A stretch of DNA of 24,398 nucleotides, taken from positions 1 to 24,398 of the forward strand of contig CAVFQD010000023.1 in the NCBI GenBank assembly GCA_963624605.1, read 5' to 3'. A model generated the notes under the pieces. That model ran no database searches and had not been told where the DNA came from. It saw nothing but the letters and a program-made list of their open reading frames with translations. The number at the start of each line of letters is the position of its first letter. The stretch's first letter is position 1. Below, in pieces: positions 21,802 through 24,398 of the stretch. Both the position numbers and the translations under genes were made by a program. This stretch comes from Fimenecus sp963624605. GTDB taxonomy: Bacteria; Bacillota; Clostridia; Oscillospirales; Acutalibacteraceae.

Positions 21802-22914
21802 ATGAAAAAAGCAATCAGCATCGTTATGACTCTTATTATGCTCTTTGGCATTTTTGCGCTGTCCGGTTGTACAAGCTCATCGGAAAAGCTTAATGTTGAG
21901 GCATTAAAAGGCAATTATGATGTTCCCGAGCTCAAGGGCACGGAGATAAACGTTTACAACTGGGGCGAATACATTTCGGACGGCTCCGAGGGCACGCTCA
22001 ATGTTATAAAAGAGTTTGAAGAACTTACCGAAATAAAGGTAAACTACGCTATGTTTGACTCAAACGAGGACCTTTACTCGAAGCTCAAAAGCGGCGGCGT
22101 AAGCTATGATGTGCTTATTCCGTCGGATTATATGATAGCAAGAATGATTTCGGAGGATATGCTTCAGCCGATAAATTTCGACAATGTTCCGAATATATCA
22201 TATATCGACAGCACATACAAAAACGCATACTTCGATCCCGACGGTAAATATACGGTTGCGTATACGGGCGGCATGGTCGGACTGATATATAACACAACTA
22301 TGGTAGATGAAACGCCGACAAGCTGGAGCATTATGTGGGACGAGAAATATTCGGGACAAATTCTCACCTTCAACAATTCGAGAGACGCTTTCGGCATTGC
22401 GCAGTATCTTTTGGGCTACAGCATAAATTCCACCGACAAAGCTCAGTGGGACGAAGCGGCTCAGAAGCTTATCGAGCAGAAGCCTCTGATTCAGTCATAT
22501 GTTATGGACGAGGTATTTGACAAGATGGAAATGGGCGAAGCAGCTATTGCTCCCTACTATGCGGGCGACTATCTCACGATGGCTGACATAAACCCCGATC
22601 TCGCCTTTGTATATCCCGATGAGGGAACGAATATTTTCATAGACGCTATGTGCATTCCGTCAAACGCAAAGAACAAGGAAGCGGCAGAGCTGTTTATAAA
22701 CTTTATGTGCGAGCCGGAAATTGCGCTTGCAAATGCAAATCATCTCGGCTATCTCTGCCCGAACACTGCGGTGCTTGCGGATGACAGATACGAGTACAAG
22801 GACAATGAGGTTCTTTATCCGAAAAAAGAGGTTAAGACCGAATATTTCCACAACCTTGACCAGGATATGCTTGATTACCTCGCTTCCCTTTGGGAAAAGG
22901 TAAAGCTCGCATAA
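21802..22914 (+). CDS. potD: Polyamine-binding lipoprotein PotD
   Basis: Extracytoplasmic receptor that delivers spermidine or putrescine to PotBC. The 370-residue protein has a lipoprotein signal ending LSGC (Cys23), then a type 2 periplasmic-binding fold with the PotD signature YNWGEYI (52-58) and YDVLIPSDYMI. GGAGG lies about 8 bases before the ATG. It is the last gene of the operon, followed by a strong terminator. Whether it prefers spermidine or putrescine is not decided by sequence inspection. Confidence 0.95.
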   Translation: MKKAISIVMTLIMLFGIFALSGCTSSSEKLNVEALKGNYDVPELKGTEINVYNWGEYISDGSEGTLNVIKEFEELTEIKVNYAMFDSNEDLYSKLKSGGVSYDVLIPSDYMIARMISEDMLQPINFDNVPNISYIDSTYKNAYFDPDGKYTVAYTGGMVGLIYNTTMVDETPTSWSIMWDEKYSGQILTFNNSRDAFGIAQYLLGYSINSTDKAQWDEAAQKLIEQKPLIQSYVMDEVFDKMEMGEAAIAPYYAGDYLTMADINPDLAFVYPDEGTNIFIDAMCIPSNAKNKEAAELFINFMCEPEIALANANHLGYLCPNTAVLADDRYEYKDNEVLYPKKEVKTEYFHNLDQDMLDYLASLWEKVKLA

Positions 22915-22925
22915 AGGCATAATTT

Positions 22926-22968
22926 CACCCCTGTAAGATTTCAGTCTTGCAGGGGTGTTTTTTATTTT
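22926..22968 (+). terminator. Intrinsic terminator of potABCD
   Basis: CACCCCTGTAAGA (22926-22938) pairs with TCTTGCAGGGGTG (22945-22957), with one G-U pair, around a 6-base loop, and is followed by TTTTTTTATTTT. This is a strong rightward terminator. It lacks a T run in the other direction, so the converging MATE gene must end elsewhere. Confidence 0.9.
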
Positions 22969-22973
22969 ACTTC

Positions 22974-24380
22974 CTATGCCTTTTTACTCGGGACAGACAG
23001 CTCACGGTAGGTTTGACGGATAAAGAAAGCGGCAATAATGAAGGTCAGTAAATCCGCTGCGGGGAACGACCATAGAAGTCCGTCCAAACCGAAGAAAATC
23101 GGCAATATAACGGGAAGTGACACGCCGAAGATGATTTCTCGCGTCAAGGATACGGCGGTAGAAGCAAACGCCTTGCCCAAAGCCTGCAAATAAATGAACG
23201 CCCCCTTATTCAGGGTTGCAAGCGGCATCAGGCACAGATAAATTCTGAAGCATTTCACGGTAAAATCCGCATAATACGCACTCTCGTTTGCCGCACCGAA
23301 CAGCATTGCAATCTGCAACGGGAAAGCCTCGACGATTATCAATGCTATCGCACCGACAATGAACTCAGACAGCAGCAGACGGGAAAACAACTCCTTTGCA
23401 CGCTCGGTCTTTCTTGCTCCGATATTATATCCCGCAATGGGAATACAGCCTGCCGCCATACCGATTGCTATTGAAATGGCTATCTGGAAAAACTTCATTA
23501 CAATACCGAGAACGGCAAGAGGTATCTGCGCATACTCCGTCTGCCCGAAAATCGGGTCCAACGCTCCGTATTTCATACACATATTCTGTACTGCAGCCAT
23601 AGAAATAACAAGTGAAATCTGTGCAAGGAAGCTTGTAAGACCCAGAGACAGAAATTTCGGAATAAGCCTTCCGTTCAAAACAAAGCTGCTCTTTTCAAGC
23701 TTGATTACCTTCATATGGCACAAATACCAAACCGAAAGAGCTGCAGTAAGCACCTGACCGATAACCGTAGCAACCGCCGCGCCCATCATACCCCAATGGA
23801 AGCCGTAAATGAATACGGGGTCAAGTATTATATTGGCAACAGCGCCCGAAACGGTAGCAACCATGGCAAACTTAGGGCTTCCGTCACTGCGTATTACGGG
23901 GTTCATAGCCTGCCCGAACATATAAAACGGTATACCCAATGTTATATAAAAGAAATATTCTTTTGCGAACATATGGGTTTCCTCGTTTACCGTTGAGCCG
24001 AACAGCGAAAGAATAGGCTCGCTGAAAATCAGGTAAACAGCCGTCAGAACGATACTGCATGCCACGCAGAGCACAATGGCGTTACCGATAGACTTATGTG
24101 CGTCCTCACGGTCGTTTTTTCCCAATGCAATGCTCACAAACGCACAGCAGCCGTCGCCGATAAACACAGCTATACCGAGAGCCACAACAGTCAGCGGAAA
24201 AACCACGGTGTTAGCTGCGTTACCGTATGAGCCGAGATAATCTGCGTTTGCAATGAAAATTTGGTCGACTATGTTGTAAAGTGCTCCGACAAGCAGTGAA
24301 ATTATACACGGTACGGCATATTTTCGCATAAGCTTTCCGATTTTTTCGTTTGCAAGAAATGAGTTGTCATTTTGTTTCAT
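22974..24380 (-). CDS. MATE-family efflux transporter
   Basis: Cation-coupled multidrug/toxin exporter of 468 residues with about twelve membrane segments in two homologous halves (N-half near 20-220, C-half near 240-455). Recognisable MATE features are NIVDQIFIA after TM1, GDGCCAFVSIALG, IRSDGSPKFAM, and GCIPIAGYNIGARKTERAKEL in the second half. AGGAGG lies 6 bases before the ATG at 24380. Its promoter would lie beyond the window. It converges on potABCD. The substrate is not predictable. Confidence 0.95.
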   Translation of the reverse strand: MKQNDNSFLANEKIGKLMRKYAVPCIISLLVGALYNIVDQIFIANADYLGSYGNAANTVVFPLTVVALGIAVFIGDGCCAFVSIALGKNDREDAHKSIGNAIVLCVACSIVLTAVYLIFSEPILSLFGSTVNEETHMFAKEYFFYITLGIPFYMFGQAMNPVIRSDGSPKFAMVATVSGAVANIILDPVFIYGFHWGMMGAAVATVIGQVLTAALSVWYLCHMKVIKLEKSSFVLNGRLIPKFLSLGLTSFLAQISLVISMAAVQNMCMKYGALDPIFGQTEYAQIPLAVLGIVMKFFQIAISIAIGMAAGCIPIAGYNIGARKTERAKELFSRLLLSEFIVGAIALIIVEAFPLQIAMLFGAANESAYYADFTVKCFRIYLCLMPLATLNKGAFIYLQALGKAFASTAVSLTREIIFGVSLPVILPIFFGLDGLLWSFPAADLLTFIIAAFFIRQTYRELSVPSKKA

Positions 24381-24398
24381 AATTTGCCTCCTAAAAGC

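Overview
The window looks like a scaffold piece from a low-to-mid GC Gram-positive member of the Clostridia, probably a gut Oscillospirales/Ruminococcaceae-type bacterium. The reasons are strong AGGAGG-type ribosome binding sites on nearly every gene, frequent TTG/GTG starts, the greA-lysS-rRNA gene order, ftsEX next to a coiled-coil M23 hydrolase and an S41 protein, and lipoprotein-anchored ABC transporters. Genus is inference from gene content only. Three runs of N (9419-9428, 11021-11078, 14218-14227) show it is a scaffold joined from contigs, and each run falls inside a gene.

Layout. (1) 1-445: left edge without a clear gene. It holds an rRNA-leader/spacer-like segment on the minus strand and two intrinsic terminators that close the lysS transcript. 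(2) 446-9104, all minus strand, read right to left: a CdaR/PucR-type regulator, ftsE (with an unusual acidic tail), ftsX, a secreted coiled-coil M23 endopeptidase, an S41/PDZ protein whose Ser-Lys catalytic pair appears lost, an unrecognised 272-residue protein, then greA and lysS with their own consensus promoter. (3) 9318-10192, minus: two adjacent paralogous genes for small membrane-anchored proteins ending in a Cys-rich, probably metal-binding domain. (4) 10262-13279, minus: a Crp/Fnr-family regulator followed by a NitT/TauT/SsuABC-type ABC importer (lipoprotein, permease, ATPase). (5) 13433-18043, plus: a LacZ-type GH2 enzyme and a GH28-like beta-helix enzyme, both without export signals. 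(6) 18070-18792, minus: a histidine phosphatase with no canonical start codon next to its ribosome binding site. (7) 19011-22914, plus: a complete potABCD polyamine importer behind a consensus promoter and a foldable leader. (8) 22974-24380, minus: a MATE efflux protein.

How the parts fit. The ftsEX/M23/S41 block is a cell-wall remodelling module: the ABC complex is expected to gate the secreted M23 enzyme, and overlapping start/stop codons point to coupled translation. The Crp/Fnr gene heads the NitT-type importer operon and carries a palindrome just downstream of its promoter, which suggests autoregulation. The GH2 and GH28-like enzymes form a sugar-degradation pair acting in the cytoplasm on imported oligosaccharides. 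potABCD is a compact, translationally coupled uptake operon.

Most of the window is ordinary core and accessory metabolism; I see no CRISPR array, insertion sequence, phage gene or tRNA. The least expected items are the S41 pseudoprotease candidate inside the ftsEX cluster, the tandem Cys-rich membrane proteins, the potABCD leader with a possible Shine-Dalgarno switch, a terminator-like hairpin that contains the next gene's ribosome binding site, and the non-AUG start candidate.
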